DNA from: Parapristionchus giblindavisi
Taxonomy: Eukaryota; Nematoda; Chromadorea; Rhabditida; Diplogasteridae
Direction: 5' to 3'
Length of the DNA: 64,000 nt
Assembly (NCBI GenBank): GCA_943737045.1
Contig: CALSFV010000061.1
Location: 496,001-560,000, forward strand
Positions within the stretch are counted from its first letter, which is position 1. Every line of letters begins with the position of its first letter. Shown here in pieces: positions 1 to 10,797 of this stretch. The notes beneath the pieces were generated by a model. That model saw only the letters and a program-made list of their open reading frames with translations, had not been told where the DNA came from and ran no database searches. Made by a program: the position numbers and the translations under genes.

Positions 1-998
1 GGAAATGGATATGGGGTGGGTAAGAGAGGATCGATTTTAATGTCAACATTATTGAGGAAAAATTTTAAAGGAATAGGAAACCATTATTATTACTATTACT
101 ATTTCTGTGGAAAAAAATATTACCGATATGAATTGCTATTTTACTGTAAAAGTGTTTTGTAAAAAAAGTCTAAATTTATCTCTGGTTGGCAATGGGATCA
201 GAGAGGATCGATCTCTTGTCAACAGAAATGAAGAACGGTTTAAAATGAATAGGAGAAAATGTTACAATTCTGTAACACGATTATTCTACATATTGTCTTA
301 GTCTAGTAGCACACGTGATCTTAGTAGTATAATATATAACATCCATTCAAGTCCTGCTTGATCTCATCAATTTAAGCTATTCATCGGACTAATGACACGT
401 GCGAGGGATGGTCCCATCAATGAGAGATCCCCCCCCCCTTTTTCCACCCCATTCTATCCTTTCTTTCCTCAAGTATCTTGTCCAATATTACCCTCTTTCA
501 ATCATCTAGCTATGTCGAGAGTATTCAGTTATCCATTGTTTCTGCTTTTTTAAACCTGTATTGTTTCATGCTGAGCATCTCGATAAATATATATATAAAT
601 GTTTGCAAAAAATCTAATTGATGAGACTCTTGTTTATTTATTCGAACTATTGAGACAATTCACAACAGTAGTATTGAATTACTCGACTGGTATAATAAAT
701 TAGAAGGAAGGACATGGAGGTAGTTCAGTTGTACAAATTCCCTTTGAGTCGAAGATAGTTCCGATTTGGAGGATTTGACAAATGTACCTGGATTAGATTA
801 ATTATTCGAGTCATTAAATAAAAAGAAGTTGTTACCCTCTAGTCTTTTCTCCGCAATACTTCGCGTACACATCTTGCTCACAGGTAATGAAGGGAATGAA
901 TGGACTGAAATTGTCCTTCTATTTAGTGGTCGCCCGCATAGTAAATATTATTATTGTTATTAAAATAAAGAATTAAATTGAAAACGCATGGTGCAACA
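1..998. other. Intergenic stretch, nothing identified
   Basis: AT-rich DNA without a convincing exon on either strand. A run of ten C residues lies near 430. The last ~100 bases are probably the 3' untranslated region of the minus-strand DUF19-type gene that ends at 999. Confidence 0.5.
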
Positions 999-3254
999 TC
1001 AATCGTTGTACTTTCGGTTGAGCTTTTCTTTTCTTAAGAACTTTCTTTCAAGCCCAGGTGATTGTGTAATTTGAAGAGATTTAGAGCGTACTGCATTCGT
1101 TTAAAAAATATTTTCATCCTCCCTAATCCAAAATAATTAATTAATTCAAAATAATTCATTAATTCAAATTCAGTACTCCAAAATAGTTCATTGTGCCGCA
1201 TATTCAAAGGACTCACGTGCAGTAATCGCCATCAGTGACTGCTTCGATATCAATATCCAATTGCGCCTTACATTGTTGTCTTTCATCAAGGTGATTCGTT
1301 ACTACATCATCGAAGCAGTCGTTGTTGTCCTTGATGACTTAAAGACTTAGTACTTAAAGCGACATATTTTCAATCTCCCCGCTCTGGCCACACTCTCTCG
1401 CTTTCTTTGTCTACGACAGAGTATTACGGAGAGTAAAATAAGCTTGGGGTGTGCCTTTAATGGACTTAATGATGCTTAAAACAACTAAATGTTAACATTC
1501 ACTTACAAGGGAACTATCCCAACTTAATGTGGCCATATGACATGGGAATAATTTACCTGAATCAGTTTTCGATGCTGATTACGAATCCGTTTTCAAACGT
1601 TGCCCAATCGTGCTGAGATTCGAGAAAATCGATATTAAAATTCGCTAGTTTATTCGGAAATTCGTGAGACTTCCCATATAAACCATCACAATGAGCTCAT
1701 AAACTCATCCATCAATAATTCAAACATCCCCTGCTGTAATTTAGTGGATATTGTAGGTAAGTTGTGAATTTTCGAATCAAATAGTCGAATTTCAAGACCG
1801 ATTTTCTCGAATCTCATCTCGATTGGGCAACGTTTGAAAACGGATTCGTAATCAGCATCGAAAACTGATTCAGGTAAATTATTCCCATGTCATATGGCCA
1901 CATTAAGTTGGGATAGTTCCCTTGTTAGCATAAGTAATTAGTAAGTGCATACACTGTTTATTGTCGCATTCGAATGCTCTGACTTGGAAGTCCGTGCTGT
2001 ATTTGCCCGCATCAGCCTAAAGATTAAAAATTAAAATCCGATGCATTATATGAAGTTCTCGAAATATATTTCGAAAGCCTGATAAAATAGTCAAATCAAT
2101 TATTCCTGGCTCTCACGCTTTCTGGATTTCAAAAGAATACGTCTCAGAATGAGGAGTTCAATCAATAATCAATGAATAATCGATCAATAATCGATCAATA
2201 ACTCTGCATACCCATGACATTCCATCGTACATCTCGTGAATCGCTTCAGTTCTCATACAATCAGAAGAGAACAGAGGTCCGAGGCACGATTCGAGGGATA
2301 CTTCGTAGCTGAATTTTTGTCGAACATTATCATATATAATATATGGAGAGATGGAGGAACGAGGTTACAAAGAGAATGGGACAACGCTGGTGGAGCCTAA
2401 CTGATGAAGAATAGTTAGCCTAAAGCCTGATCAGCGCAACTATGCGACACCTGATAAATTATGTTATTTTATGTTATGTTATTATTATATGGAGGTTTGA
2501 TAGCTGTCGATTTTCGTGATCAATAAGTTGTCCTATCACAAAAGTTGGGCTAATCAACTGAGAAAATCATTATACCCCGCCCCCTGGTTAAGGTTGGTCG
2601 ATTCTATCGCGAATTGTTCTTACTTGCAAAAGATGTCAACTCCGCCGGATCCAAACTTGGTGGTGATATCGATGATATTCGCAAAGAAATCATGATATGA
2701 GGGGAGATGAGCAGGATCGAAACCGTATCCTTTGAAGTAGCTGTCCAGACAAGCCTTGGTGCTCTAGCAAAGAAGAAAGATATTATTGTCCGTATAAAAT
2801 GTACTTGCATAATTGCATTGCTACTGCTGCTAAACAGAGGAAGAACTATCGATTAACTCCCCACTCTTTCCTCCTTTCTTTCCTCGCTCTCTCTCTCTCT
2901 GATCAACCTACTCTCTCACCGGGGCTCTCTCTCCAACCACTGCCACAATGAATTTTTATGTAAGAAATTCATTGTGGCAGTGGTTGGCTACTATCGTACC
3001 AAATAAACAAGTGTATTTCATACGGTCAATATGCTTGTAATCGAAAAAAAATAGCTCGGGGTGTGCCTTTAAAGCGACACCCCAAGCATATTTGAACACA
3101 CTCTCTCGATTTCTTTGCCTACGAGAGAGTACTGCCAGAGGGGAGAATAAAATTAGCTCGGGGTGTGCCTTTCAGAATACAAACCTTGAAATCATCAGGA
3201 GCACATGCGGCATCCAACTTGAATGGACTGCGACCAATTGACACTTAAATTAAA

Positions 3255-3325
<71 letters not shown>

Positions 3326-3399
3326 TTTAAAAAATGTATTTGCTTACGAGACTGAGCGAAAGCTACGAAGACCGTAACGAATATAGCCTTGCGGATCAT
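999..3399 (-). CDS. Secreted DUF19/T20D4.11-like protein, seven exons
   Basis: Exons on the minus strand: 3348-3399, 3185-3243, 2624-2763, 2212-2308, 1953-2016, 1217-1337 and 999-1032. All join in frame to a protein of about 188 residues. It opens MIRKAIFVTVFVAFAQS, a plausible signal peptide, and then carries nine cysteines spaced through the rest (AACAPDDFK, ACLDSYF, DIFCN, ESCLGPLF, SDCMRT, FECDN, NNDCFDD, RQQCKAQ, DYCT). That spacing, secretion signal and length fit the nematode T20D4.11-like (DUF19) family, whose function is unknown. The start is supported by a TTTCAG acceptor two bases before the ATG, a likely spliced-leader site. The terminal exon is the least certain. Introns are loaded with mobile elements: a palindrome (1505-1925), MITEs (1354-1460, 2784-3031, 3069-3174) and an AAT microsatellite (about 3255-3321). 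A truncated relative lies at 25.1 kb. Confidence 0.75.
1354..1460. mobile_element. MITE family A copy
   Basis: Short palindromic element with TTAA at both ends and the family signature: a CTCTCCGCTCTGGC-like arm, an inner CTCTCTCG hairpin, and an end reading GGGGTGTGCCTTTAA. Lies in the last DUF19 introns. Confidence 0.7.
1505..1925. mobile_element. Foldback element, family M, copy 1
   Basis: Inverted arms of about 110 bases beginning ACAAGGGAACTATCCCAAC and ending with its complement, flanked by TA on both sides. A second copy with the same inner arm (GCATCGAAAACTGAT-type core) is at 34466-34898. Located in intron 5 of the DUF19 gene. Confidence 0.75.
2784..3031. mobile_element. MITE family B copy 1
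   Basis: Ends TTATTGTCCGTATAAAA and its complement TTTCATACGGTCAATA. The interior has a GCAGCAGTAGCAATG-like stretch, a GAGAGAGA tract and a perfect hairpin around CCACTGCCACAATGAATT (2937-2988). Other copies are at 19454, 24893 and 32850, with a partial copy at about 47036. Confidence 0.75.
3069..3174. mobile_element. MITE family A copy
   Basis: Family A palindrome inside DUF19 intron 2. A half copy abuts it on the left (3046-3068), so the pair may be a chimera or a nested insertion. Confidence 0.65.
3255..3321. repeat. (AAT)n microsatellite
   Basis: About 22 uninterrupted AAT units in DUF19 intron 1. Similar TTA tracts are at 13488-13551 and 33716-33784. Confidence 0.95.
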
Positions 3400-3734
3400 T
3401 TCTGAAATAATACACTACACAATTGTAACGTTTTCAGCAGATAAAGTGAAGTAGAGTGTACTGAGATAGGGGACACTTCATGCGAATTATATATTGAAGT
3501 TATTTACTGATAAGATAAATAATGAGACGTTAATCACGTGAGTCATGGAGATAAGATGAAGACTAAACATCACGTCTGGTGCGTTTTGAGTTTATTATGA
3601 AATGAATGAAAACACACTGCTGTGTTTCTGTGTTATGCTGAATTCCAATAGTACGTTCTTACCCTTCTCATCGTTGCCCTTGGCCGTTCTCAACACTCCC
3701 GCAGACAAATTGAATGAGAGAGTGTGACCAGAGC

Positions 3735-4375
3735 AGTGAGTTTCATATTAGTTTGAGCTCTTATAGAAGTAAGGTTCTCTTACTACAGATTCATTGTTCT
3801 CACTACATATTTAATCGATGTTGTTCGACAGCTCTTTCTTGGTCTTCTACTTTCGCAATTTGCATAAATGGCCTATTAAACATAGAATGATTCAGAATAT
3901 TTCTGACGAATCTTGGTCTTATGATTTTTCTGACGAATCAGGATCCAATGATGTTTCGATGCACGATATGATTCACTGTGTTTTGTTTCATAACATCAGG
4001 ATAAACGGACAATATTTTATGTATTAGATGAGTCATATCTCAATTGTTGTCAACATTATCTTCTCAATAGATATCGTGACATCAGTGCGCTGTGCTCTGT
4101 TCTTTCTGCTGTCGATTCCTTTCTGTCTGCGGTGCTGTTGGGTTTAACTACTCCCCCCCTCTCGACTCTCGCCAATTCCACAAACAGACAAGGATCTATC
4201 CATTTCCTCCTGCCCCCTACCGACTCTTCTACACAACGGAGTGCTGAAAAGATATGTACACATAAGTTACGAAAAGAAGATAGGAAAAAAAGTATAACTA
4301 TAACCGTTTTGCACATTCTCGAGCCTCTTTATTTTGTTTTCGTGACTATTGGCATAAGATCAGGATAGGCTTTAT
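3735..4375. repeat. Dispersed repeat X, copy 1
   Basis: Direct similarity to 24475-24890: both begin CATTGTTCTCACT, continue through GATTCAGAAT...TCTGACGAATC, and end with a GTTACGAAAAGAAGATA-like block. The last part recurs at 5985-6150 and, more diverged, in CaV2 introns at 46530-46700 and 47155-47270. No exon recognised. Confidence 0.6.
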
Positions 4376-4393
4376 TATTATAATATCAGAGCC

Positions 4394-4491
4394 ATAAAGG
4401 CACACCAAATAGAAACTCTCCGCTCTGGTAATGCTCTCTCGTTTTCCTTACGATAGAGCGGAGAGTAAAATTAGCTCGGATCTACCTTTAA
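4394..4491. mobile_element. MITE family A copy
   Basis: Palindromic family A element. Its right TTAA (4488-4491) is also the left flank of the next foldback element. Confidence 0.7.
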
Positions 4492-5940
4492 GACACCGGC
4501 TCAGTAAGATTCGAGGGTTGAGCCACTGACCCCGGACACCTCACCGATTTGGCTCAAAATTTCATGAGCCTCCATCACCAAATGGGTATTGATTAGGGCT
4601 AGATCCTTGAAACGGCGGGTTCTCGAAATTTGAAAACTCGATTTTCACCAAAACAAAATGGAGCAACCTAGGACCAATGTTAGTGTCGATTTATTATAAG
4701 TATAAATAGACAACAAAAACTAGATATATGACGGTCTGGAGATCCGATCGCAAACTGATTTTTTTACCTTCTCAAAACATTCTAAAATTAATTAAAATTT
4801 TAAAACAAAAAACGGCTGCCCAATTTTTGCTTTATTTTATAGAGCAAAAAATTCCGCGTCGAATGAGGCAAAAAAATCAAAAATCGATCAACCCGTGTTT
4901 TGAGATAAATGAACCTGAAGACGACCCGAAAATATTTTTGCTTTCATGTTTGTACTCATATTGAAGAGCTCGTCGAGTAGAACAACTTTCACGTTGAACG
5001 TTTTGTCTGAAACTCATGTACAAGAGAAATACATGAGTTTAATTTATTCTCACTGTTTTTCACACAATTTAGAGTAAATTGAAAGTAAAATATTTTTGTG
5101 CGCAAAGGGATTACGCCTATATTGTAGAACTCAAAAATCCACACTTAATTTGTTGTTTAACGAAAAAAAAATTGCTGGCCCCTATTCTGAAAAACATGGC
5201 CTCTAAAGTGGTCAATTTAAAAAAAGTTGTCGAAACCTTGCCATGTTTATACACATTTTAAAGAACTCGTCGAGTACATCATTTTTCATGTTGGTCATAT
5301 TCTATAGAAGTCGTTTGTTCTCAAGATACAAACGATAGAAAAGATTTGGATTCAATAAATCTAAATTCATGTATTTCTCTTGTGCATAAGTTTCAGACAA
5401 AACGTTCAACATGAAAGTTGTTCTGCTCTACGAGTTCTACAATATGAGTACAAACATGAGGGGGTTTAAAAACAAAAATATTTTCGGGTCGTCTTCAGGT
5501 TCATTTATCTCAAAACACGGGTCGATCGATTTTTTATTTTTTTGCCTCATTTGACGCGAAATTTTTGCTCTATAAAATGAAGCAAAAATTGGGCTGCCGT
5601 TTTTTGTTTTAAAATTATAATTAATTTTAGAATGTTTTGAGAAGGTAAAAAATCAGTTTGCGATCGGATCTCCGGACCGTCATATATCTAGTTTTTGTTG
5701 TCTATTTATACTTATAATTAATCGGCACTAACATTGGTCCTAGGTCGCTCCATTTTGTTTTGGTGAAAATCGAGTTTTCAAATTTCGAGAATCCGCCACT
5801 TCTGTGTTTCAAGGATCCAGCCCTAATGAATACCCATTTGGTGATGGGGGCTCATGGGGGTATCCTCAAAACAATTTTGAGCCAAATCGGTGAGGTCGAT
5901 GTCCGGCACTACCTGGAATCTCACTGAACTGTTGTCTTAA
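4488..5940. mobile_element. Large foldback element, family C, copy 1
   Basis: Nearly perfect palindrome of about 1.45 kb. It begins TTAAGACACCGGCTCAGTAA and ends with the imperfect complement TCACTGAACTGTTGTCTTAA. Arms are about 500-600 bases and share AGATCCGATCGCAAACTGAT. A second copy, with the same terminal TTAA, is at 15214-16704. No transposase reading frame is seen, so it is probably non-autonomous and mobilised in trans. Confidence 0.85.
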
Positions 5941-6371
5941 TTTCGATGGAAAGCTTCCTCGCTTTCTACTTCAGAGTTATGTATTAGATGAATCATTTTT
6001 CGATCATTACCTTAGTTATCGATCCAAATCGTGATACATATGAGTGCGTTATGTTCTGTGCTAAAGTTACGAAAAGAAGATAAAGCTCCTCTTTTACACA
6101 ATCTCACGCCTCTTTATTTTCTTTCCATGACTATTGAATGAAAAGGACCAACAGTTGAATCTCCTCCTATAATAGAAGACCTTGTAAATTCACGGGCGGT
6201 ATTCCCATCTTGTCTTGTCAAGCAACCCTATTGAAACAACAACGCAATGTTTTCGTTGTTTATTTGACTGGTCGCATCAAGCTTCATATTTGGACGTTTT
6301 CTTGAATGATATGCTCTGCATATGATATGCTGACATGATAAATTATTATTATTATAGTATAGTGGTGATCA
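5941..6371. other. Intergenic repeat fragments
   Basis: Contains a piece of repeat X (5985-6150) and a segment (about 6150-6310) resembling 13660-13800: both share GAATCTCCTCCTA near the start and CGTTTTCTTGAATG near the end. No gene seen. Confidence 0.5.
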
Positions 6372-6704
6372 CACGGCGGCTCAATGATAGTGACTAAGAA
6401 GCGCTTGCCGGAAAAAGAAAGTATCGCAAACTGAGTGATGATAAGCACTAAAACATCTAGGTTCTCCCAGCGCGAAAGTTGACTACGGTATATCTGGGCG
6501 CTCGCTTCTGACCAGACCTATCATCGAGTTTTACGATTCGCGAGACATGCCGATATGGCTTAGTGAGTAGAGCTTTTGTGTATCTATCCGAACCTCGTAG
6601 GTTCGAATTCCGCCCAGTGCAAATCAACTTTGCCGATTTTTCGTAATGCAAGAGGCTTCAAGCCAAAGTTAAATGTAGGGATTTATCTTCATTGAACCGC
6701 CGTG
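6372..6704 (+). mobile_element. TIR element with internal tRNA-like promoter, copy 1
   Basis: A 333-base element with terminal inverted repeats (CACGGCGGCTCAATGA and TCATTGAACCGCCGTG) and a 5-base target duplication GATCA (6367-6371 and 6705-6709). Positions 6549-6620 resemble a tRNA: a box A-like TGGCTTAGTG, then a box B-like GGTTCGAATTCC. A second copy of identical length, at 19695-20027, has a different target duplication, so both are genuine insertions. No coding sequence. Confidence 0.85.
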
Positions 6705-6756
6705 GATCAGACTATACTAATATTATTTTGGCGGTGAAGGATCGAGAAAAGTTAGC

Positions 6757-7030
6757 GGTTTGTCAGAGGAAGATGGAGCGAGAGATGGATGGTTGGTGAT
6801 TTATTGATTGAAGGAGGAACAAAAGAATTAGAGGAATTACTGGTTTGAAGGATTGTTTGGACGATGCGGACAGGAGAAAGATTATTCGGGCAGACAAGGT
6901 ATTCAGGCTGGACACTGATCGATGGGCCAGAATTGTCACCAATTGGATACCCATCAATGGGCTTCTCGAAGACCCGTTGGCGTGATGACCTAAAGCAAAA
7001 GCGGAGAATATGCCCTAAAGCACTGTTACA
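6757..7030 (+). pseudogene. Non-LTR retrotransposon relic (reverse transcriptase C-terminal end)
   Basis: Conceptual translation with frameshifts and stops shows the tail typical of nematode RTE/CR1-like retrotransposon proteins: VCQRKMERE, then TGLKDCLDDADRRKIIRA, DTDRWARIVTNWIP, and after a short frame change KTRWRDDLKQK. This region follows the polymerase domain in many endonuclease/reverse-transcriptase ORFs. At least two in-frame stops (near GWW-FID) and one shift show it is dead. The rest of the element was not found, as expected for 5'-truncated insertions. Confidence 0.75.
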
Positions 7031-7400
7031 ACCATATCCCAGCACACCACAGTGTGAACCTGATAAATATTGCTTGGTGATCCGACAACCCGCTATACTA
7101 ATAGTACTTATTAGGAAACAATCTGATACAATAGTGTGTACCAATATCTCACCTGCACTATCACTATCTATCACTATCTATCGATCGACATCTGTTCTCA
7201 TTACACTCTCTTGTAGGGGGGTTCGTAAAATTATTGCGTGCCCGCATCCTCGGAGGGAGGGGGATTCTACTCTCTTGCACTCTTCTCTAACCAAGATAGC
7301 ATTATGTACCACGCCTGTCACGAGAGAATCGAGCTAAAATGGCAATTCTTCGGAATGGAGCGAAAATCATGAAATGAGTTAGCATCAGTTTTCGGTACCT

Positions 7401-8349
7401 CTAAGCATGTCCTACCAGCCCCCAATGTTCCATTGTGTAAATATCATTCTGGGGCTCCTTACACCGGGTCGGTCATCCGGGAACCTAACTTTGAACTGAA
7501 ATATCTCGGTTCAGGTGCATTTCTGTGAAAAACTACCACGAGGGTAACCCCCGCTATTTTTCCGAGCTCTATCGATCTAAACAAACCAGAGGTCATAAAA
7601 GTGCTTCCGAACAGCGCTAGACTCTGGGACAAATAACTCAAAACCTGCCGATTCGGCGCGGATGACCCTGAAACATGTTATGAAACTTTTGGAGGGCTAC
7701 AAAATGAGTGGTTTACGAAAAAAATACGTCCATGGAGACGTGTGGATCATCCCCTTTGAAATTTCCTGATTATTTGAAGTCATTTTCGCCGCCCTCAATC
7801 TCTCGTTTTACACACACTCTCGCCCATTCCTTTTCATTCCATTCTACACCGCACGGTCTCGAGCGCGCGGTGCGGAATGAAACATATCGTTTTCTCCCTT
7901 TCTCTTCCCAGTATTTCTTTCACTCTCCGGCGAGAGAGTGTGTGAAACGAGAGATTGTGGTTGGGCGAAAATGACTTCAAATAATCAGGAAATTTCAAAG
8001 GGGATGATCCACACGTCTCCATGGACGTATTTTTTTCGTAAACCACTCATTTTGTAGCCCTCCAAAAGTTTCATAACATGTTTCAGGGTCATCCGCGCCG
8101 AATCGGCAGGTTTTGAGTTATTTGTCCCAGAGTCTAGCGCTGTTCGGAAGCACTTTTATGACCTCTGGTTTGTTTAGATCGATAGAGCTCGGAAAAATAG
8201 CGGGGGTTACCCTCGTGGTAGTTTTCACAGAAATGCACCTGAACCGAGATATTTCAGTTCAAAGTTGGGTTCCGGATGACCGACCCGGTGTAGGGAGCCC
8301 CAGGATGATATTTACACAATGGGACTTTGGGGGATGGTAGGGCATGCCT
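7401..8349. mobile_element. Foldback element, about 0.95 kb
   Basis: Long palindrome whose arms start AAGCATGTCCTACCA and finish with the near complement TGGTAGGGCATGCCT. Arms are about 450 bases, very similar, and share CCGATTCGGCGCGGATGACC. The centre holds a GC-rich hairpin (GCACGGTCTCGAGCGCGCGG). Flanked by TA. Mirror-image reading frames on the two strands are a by-product of the palindrome. Confidence 0.85.
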
Positions 8350-8514
8350 AAACAAGAATAAAACTGGGGAGAACTCGTTTTGTAATTTTTCTCTCCCGTG
8401 TGGCCCTCTCTCGAATCATTCTCTGCCTATCACTCTTTCTTTCACTCATTATCACACAGTCTAGACCCTTCCGCTTTTGTTTAGGAAGGATTCCACTAGT
8501 CTTTCCATTTCTCT

Positions 8515-8607
8515 GTAAAGGTTATTCCCAAGCTAATTTTGCTCTCCGCATTGGCAATACTCTCTTGCAGACAAAGGAAGCGAGAGAGTGTTGGGGTATT
8601 CCTTTAA
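8515..8607. mobile_element. MITE family A copy
   Basis: Family A palindrome with CTCTCCGCATTGGCAATACTC and a right TTAA. Confidence 0.65.
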
Positions 8608-8989
8608 CCTTTTGCTTTTCAACGTTCTTGTTTGATCATTCATCATGATTTTCGCCATTTTCCTTTCTCACATGAAAGAATTCATCAATTATATTTTTCA
8701 GATGCCTATACCATCTATTTGTTCTCGTACTTATAAGTATAAATATTGTTCTGTGTGATATGCATGGGACATCTGCACGCTTGTTGTTATCCAGGTGGAC
8801 AGGTTTGCTAGTTCTTCAAATGAAATACGTTTTAGATGATACACAACCAGAGAACAACATAAAATAACCTGCCCATGTCTCTGATAAAGGATATAGAAGC
8901 CGCTCAGACGGATAAAGTAATTTGGCCGAATAAGAACACCAAGGAACCTCTACAAGTTATCTGTCAGGTATTTTGATCGATAATGTCAT

Positions 8990-9300
8990 TCAATATAATG
9001 AATGAGCTCACAGAGACGATTCATTCTTCGAAGGAGGTCATCCAACTATCCAATAAGTGTTGTATCTGGCCACTAACTGGGTAGAAAACCCCGAAAAGAA
9101 GATTCGAAATGTGGCTGTAGATTTTGGAGTTAGCGTTCAAACCGTTTTCGATTATTATCAATGGTTACGAGATCTGACCCAAGAATGGCTTGAGTCGGCG
9201 GCGACAACTCATGGCAAGCTGGGATTAGTAGGTCAGTTTGTTCAATAAAAAATACTAATGAAGTGGGGCAAGTTATTCGCAGTAAGTTTCTCCATTTCAA
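8990..9300 (+). pseudogene. Merlin-type (ISXO2-like) transposase relic, copy 1
   Basis: Reads RDDSFFEGGHPTIQ, a stop, VLYLATNWVENP, DFGVSVQTVFDYYQWLRDL, then TTHGKLGLVGQFVQ. The FFEG motif, the helix-turn-helix-like GVSxxTV and the GKLGxVGQFVQ that leads into the first catalytic acid are the hallmarks of Merlin/IS1016-type transposases. In copy 2 the stop codon is a CAA, and the reading is RDYSFSEGGHLTIQQ. The aspartate-bearing segment after QFVQ is lost by an indel. Dead remnant. Confidence 0.75.
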
Positions 9301-9317
9301 CCATATTCTCGGATGGC

Positions 9318-9375
9318 TCTATTTTCATGGGACCAGTCAACCCTCTTGGGAGCAGGAAAGTAGACCAGAGCCATT
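9318..9375. mobile_element. Short GGCTCT...AGAGCC element; empty site for the 27.4-kb insertion
   Basis: A 58-base mini-element with ends GGCTCTATTTTCATGGG and GGAAAGTAGACCAGAGCC. The equivalent site in copy 2 (27356 and 28627-28661) is split by a 1.24-kb related foldback element. Confidence 0.65.
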
Positions 9376-10797
9376 TTTTGTGTATTTCATGTTTTCATAT
9401 ATCATTTCTGTGATGACGCTCATTGTAGATATCCCGTTGATGGCCATGATCAACGATCGATGCCATTATGATATAGGGCAAATTGTCTTTAAAGGGATTG
9501 AGAAATATAAAGACGATGCAGTACAGGAAGAATAAATGGTTGAGGAAGAAGAGAGAGAAGAGAGAATATGATTGAAATATATTCGAAATTGTCAAGCCGA
9601 TAAATGTTACCACAAATATGTCCACACACAGAATGCAACGATAGACTATTGACGAATTTCATTTTATCGTGCAGTAATGTTGTTCTTAGAATCAGTAACA
9701 AATTATTTTGACTCTAGCATGCGTCGGTCAAAGAAATTGTCATGATCGCCAGCGCACATTCGGAATAACCTTAGCCTTGATTGCTGCGAATCCGTTGATA
9801 GTTGAACCAAAGTAACATCAAATATGCGAATATGACCTAGTAATAATATTTCTTTATGTGGTGATAGTGGCGAAAGAAAAGATACAACTGGGGTAAGATA
9901 CTATAGTGCACATGAAATACTATGTCGCAACTGTGACAACATAACATCGGTCTCCTGTAAGAGTGTAGCAACTGCGAAACCGTTGCTAGTTGAACCAAAG
10001 TAACATCAAATATGCGAATATGACCTAGTGAGATCTGTTGGGAGAAAATTACATATGAGAACTGATTGTGAGGAGGAAATGGAATGGAGGGTATTGAACA
10101 GTCAAGAAAAAGATTATGGTATGCCTCCATCATCATTAAGCATTTTAATCACCATTTATAAATAAATAACATTTACAATACTATTTTTGAATACCAGTAT
10201 AAATATAAAAAGTGATTAGACAGACAGATTACCAGTAATGAGTTATCTTTATGATAAAGGAAAAGAGGGAGAAGGGAGGAAAATGACGTTGCGGACCCGC
10301 AATCGCTCAACTCCATCCGATGTTTCGGGCCCGAATAGCCAACTCTAATCAGTGATGACTGGGGGATAACCAGGGGTAACTTGTGGGGTAAACAATGAAA
10401 TGTGAATTATAAACTATGGAAAACAACACGATATGATGTAATAATAACTAGCGCGAACAACGTTCGCGCCTCAGAGAATTTTGCGCAAATGTATTATAAT
10501 CGTTGGGATGGAGCTCCGCGCCATCTCAACTACGTTTTCCCAATGCTTCTTGGCTGGTTTGGTACGGTAGGGGTACGGTCGATGGGTTTTTTTTATGGCT
10601 GAGAATTTTCTGGAAAAAAAATGTGTTGTCGAGTTACCTAAGGAAGTTCTCACGAGGTGCACAGAATTTTTAACGCAAGTTTGAAAAATAAAGTCAGTTT
10701 GCGTTAACGTAGTACTACGGTAGATGGGCAACGGTAGCTGAAAATGTTGTAGAAAAATTTTGCGGAAGTTTGGCGGCGAGAGAATAAATCGTTCCAG

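Larger units (their letters stand above)
8345..10460 (+). repeat. Merlin-bearing duplicated block, copy 1
   Basis: This block matches 26215-31780 in order and orientation (TGCATGGGACAT near the start, the Merlin relic, TGGCCATG, TGCATGCGTCGGT, and GGGGGATAACCAGGGGTAAC near the end). Copy 2 contains two extra large insertions, so copy 1 is close to the uninterrupted state. Whether these are two insertions of one long element or a segmental duplication cannot be settled here. A third, inverted fragment matching the TGCATGCGTCGGT part is at 34990-35390. Confidence 0.7.

Noticed and set aside
424..445. Homopolymer C run as a structural signal
   Set aside because: Several similar C or G runs occur (14023, 28580, 49770); nothing beyond low complexity can be said.
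7708..8046. Matching short ORFs beginning MVYEKNTSMETC on both strands
   Set aside because: By-product of the 0.95-kb palindrome.
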